A stretch of 33,271 nt of DNA from a virus: positions 1 to 33,271 of the IMG/VR virus record IMGVR_UViG_3300023175_001185; one strand, written 5' to 3'. This document shows, piece after piece, positions 33,201 through 33,271 of the stretch (the first letter of the stretch is position 1; each line of letters opens with the position of its first letter). The notes beneath the pieces are model-generated. The model saw only the letters and a program-made list of their open reading frames with translations. It was not told where the DNA came from and ran no database searches. Position numbers and translations under genes: made by a program.

Positions 33201-33238
33201 CTACTCCTATGTGTTTAACCCTTCATGGGCAGGAGTAG
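33201..33238 (-). promoter_or_regulatory. Hairpin that hides the DUF1127 gene's ribosome binding site
   Basis: A perfect 8-bp inverted repeat, CTACTCCT/AGGAGTAG, encloses a 22-nt loop. The right arm contains the AGGAG used for the ATG 4 nt further on. Inside the loop, CCC and GGG can form a second small stem. When folded, the ribosome site is paired. Confidence 0.65.
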
Positions 33239-33257
33239 TTATATGTTATTAGTTATA
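33236..33257 (-). promoter_or_regulatory. Two promoter-like TATAACTA elements at the right edge
   Basis: TATAACTA occurs twice 14 nt apart (33257-33250 and 33243-33236), the same core as the capsid and scaffold leader elements. Any -35 box for the upstream copy lies outside the window, so function cannot be judged. Confidence 0.35.
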
Positions 33258-33271
33258 CTATACTATTGATA

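Overview
The window is part of the late (structural and packaging) region of a tailed double-stranded DNA phage. All genes but one read leftward on the minus strand. The tail set has no sheath, tube or tape-measure gene. Instead it has a P22 gp4-like adaptor, a nozzle-like beta-propeller protein, long fibres and several large internal virion proteins, which points to a short-tailed, podovirus-like virion. The AT-rich composition, GNVT-type fibre repeats and family mix resemble marine phages. A small DUF1127 protein at the right end hints at an alphaproteobacterial host; this host call is an inference.

Layout in the direction of transcription, right to left. (1) 33.2-32.3 kb: small DUF1127 protein, a conserved 80-aa protein and a membrane-anchored coiled-coil protein. 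(2) 32.3-27.7 kb: small terminase, a helix-turn-helix/CxxC protein, large terminase, portal and a 62-aa coiled protein. (3) 27.7-21.8 kb: a 1195-aa protein with an NlpC/P60-like peptidase domain, the scaffold and the major capsid protein. (4) 21.8-20.9 kb: a SAM methyltransferase and a ParB-like protein, inserted between head and tail genes. (5) 20.9-13.3 kb: gp4-like adaptor, nozzle, a 1315-aa fibre with 12-nt repeats and a 464-aa protein that is about 11% cysteine. (6) 13.2-7.7 kb: a sugar cassette behind its own promoter, with a GT9-type heptosyltransferase, an O-carbamoyltransferase, GmhB (the only plus-strand gene), HldC (adenylyltransferase), HldA (kinase), a cupin and HldD (epimerase). 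(7) 7.7 kb to the left edge: internal or ejection proteins, one with a lysozyme-like domain; the last gene runs off the window.

The most interesting part is the sugar cassette. It holds every ADP-heptose biosynthesis step after sedoheptulose-7-phosphate isomerisation, plus a transferase to use the product and a carbamoyltransferase. It lies between the fibre genes and the ejection-protein genes. It could change the host surface to block superinfection, or decorate the phage's own fibres. The neighbouring fibre proteins are themselves odd: extremely cysteine-rich, with GN(V/L/I)T repeats that contain many N-x-T sequons.

Regulation also shows a pattern. Promoter-like -10 elements precede the sugar cassette, the capsid gene and the scaffold gene. 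In each case an RNA hairpin begins almost exactly at the predicted transcript 5' end. Two of these sites share an identical 11-mer. Two other hairpins sit over or beside a Shine-Dalgarno sequence, in front of the DUF1127 gene and the methyltransferase gene. No tRNA, CRISPR array, integrase or insertion sequence was seen.
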